Below are positions 32,703-32,767 of a stretch of 32,767 bases of DNA, one piece after another. Location: IMG/VR virus record IMGVR_UViG_3300042691_031334, positions 1-32,767 of that record. One strand, given 5' to 3'. Position 1 is the stretch's first letter; every line of letters starts with the position of its first letter. Position numbers and translations under genes: made by a program. Origin of the DNA: a virus. The notes under the pieces were generated by a model. That model did no database searches. It was given only the letters and a program-made list of their open reading frames with translations, and had not been told where the DNA came from.

Positions 32703-32767
32703 TTAAAAATCAATATTCCGATATATTCTTCTGTACTCCAAAATCACATCCTTCAAATTATGAACAA
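32703..32767 (-). CDS. 3' end of an unknown gene, partial
   Basis: The minus-strand frame at the right edge is open from the border to TAA at 32705-32703. It encodes VHNLKDVILEYRRIYRNIDF. The rest lies outside the window. It could be a chance open frame; its support is the lack of any stop, gene-like composition, and the promoter for the next gene starting directly behind its stop. Confidence 0.4.
   Translation of the reverse strand, partial: VHNLKDVILEYRRIYRNIDF

Noticed and set aside
1-32767. CRISPR arrays, insertion sequences, integrase or attachment sites
   Set aside because: No regularly spaced repeats, no transposase or integrase motifs and no flanking direct repeats were seen on either strand.

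Overview
The window is most likely part of the genome of a large, lytic-type tailed phage of a Bacteroidetes host (a Flavobacteriia/Cytophagia/Sphingobacteriia-like lineage). The evidence is AT-rich, tightly packed genes in long same-strand runs, many small genes that overlap by 1-4 nt, and no Shine-Dalgarno pattern. Many promoters have the Bacteroidetes form TTTG-N19/20-TAnnTTTG. One secreted protein ends in a type IX secretion (T9SS) sorting domain, which only Bacteroidetes use. There are also an endolysin, holin-like proteins and many proteins with a T4-like head-packaging leader. No terminase, portal, capsid or polymerase lies here, so the phage assignment is inference.

Layout. Bases 1-4.5 kb (+ strand): the tail of a class II synthetase-like enzyme, a SET-domain protein, small hypotheticals, then an operon of lipoproteins and membrane proteins ending in an SPFH/band-7 protein. 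Bases 4.5-7.7 kb: a PRPP-synthetase-family enzyme, a HAD phosphatase and a nicotinamide phosphoribosyltransferase, which together look like a phage NAD+ restoration module. Bases 7.7-16.4 kb (+): a packaged virion protein, two large exported proteins (F5/8C plus Ig-like; beta-helix plus T9SS domain), a GH19 endolysin, a tandem pair of exported paralogues and conserved phage proteins, interrupted by two minus-strand genes, one of them a packaged metallopeptidase. Bases 16.4-18.6 kb (-): a probable lysis/membrane operon. Bases 18.6-27.2 kb: mixed, with a four-gene packaged-protein operon, a HAD_SAK-type phosphatase, ClpP, DUF1653 and a candidate structured RNA. Bases 27.2-31.5 kb (-): an array of packaged proteins and a tandem paralogue family. 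Bases 31.5-32.8 kb (-): two abnormal tRNA-Leu-like genes with a 27-aa membrane peptide between them, and a lipoprotein.

Regulation. Two promoter types can be told apart by eye. Type A (TAnnTTTG with an upstream TTTG/TTG at 19-20 bp) precedes the metabolic, ClpP and host-interaction genes and should be read by the host sigma factor. Type B (core ATATTTA[T/C], no upstream element) precedes the endolysin, holin-like, exported and packaged-leader genes and looks like a phage-specific late promoter. In both types the box often ends only 4-6 nt before the ATG, which predicts leaderless mRNAs. Several type A promoters have their upstream element inside the hairpin of the preceding terminator.

The strongest leads are: the shared N-terminal leader (LTESDLhRLhKKhhxE, cut site predicted after E) on at least eight proteins; the NAD+ module; the phage-borne T9SS cargo; the tandem paralogue array; the two-promoter scheme; and a roughly 190-nt structured RNA in the only sizeable non-coding gap.
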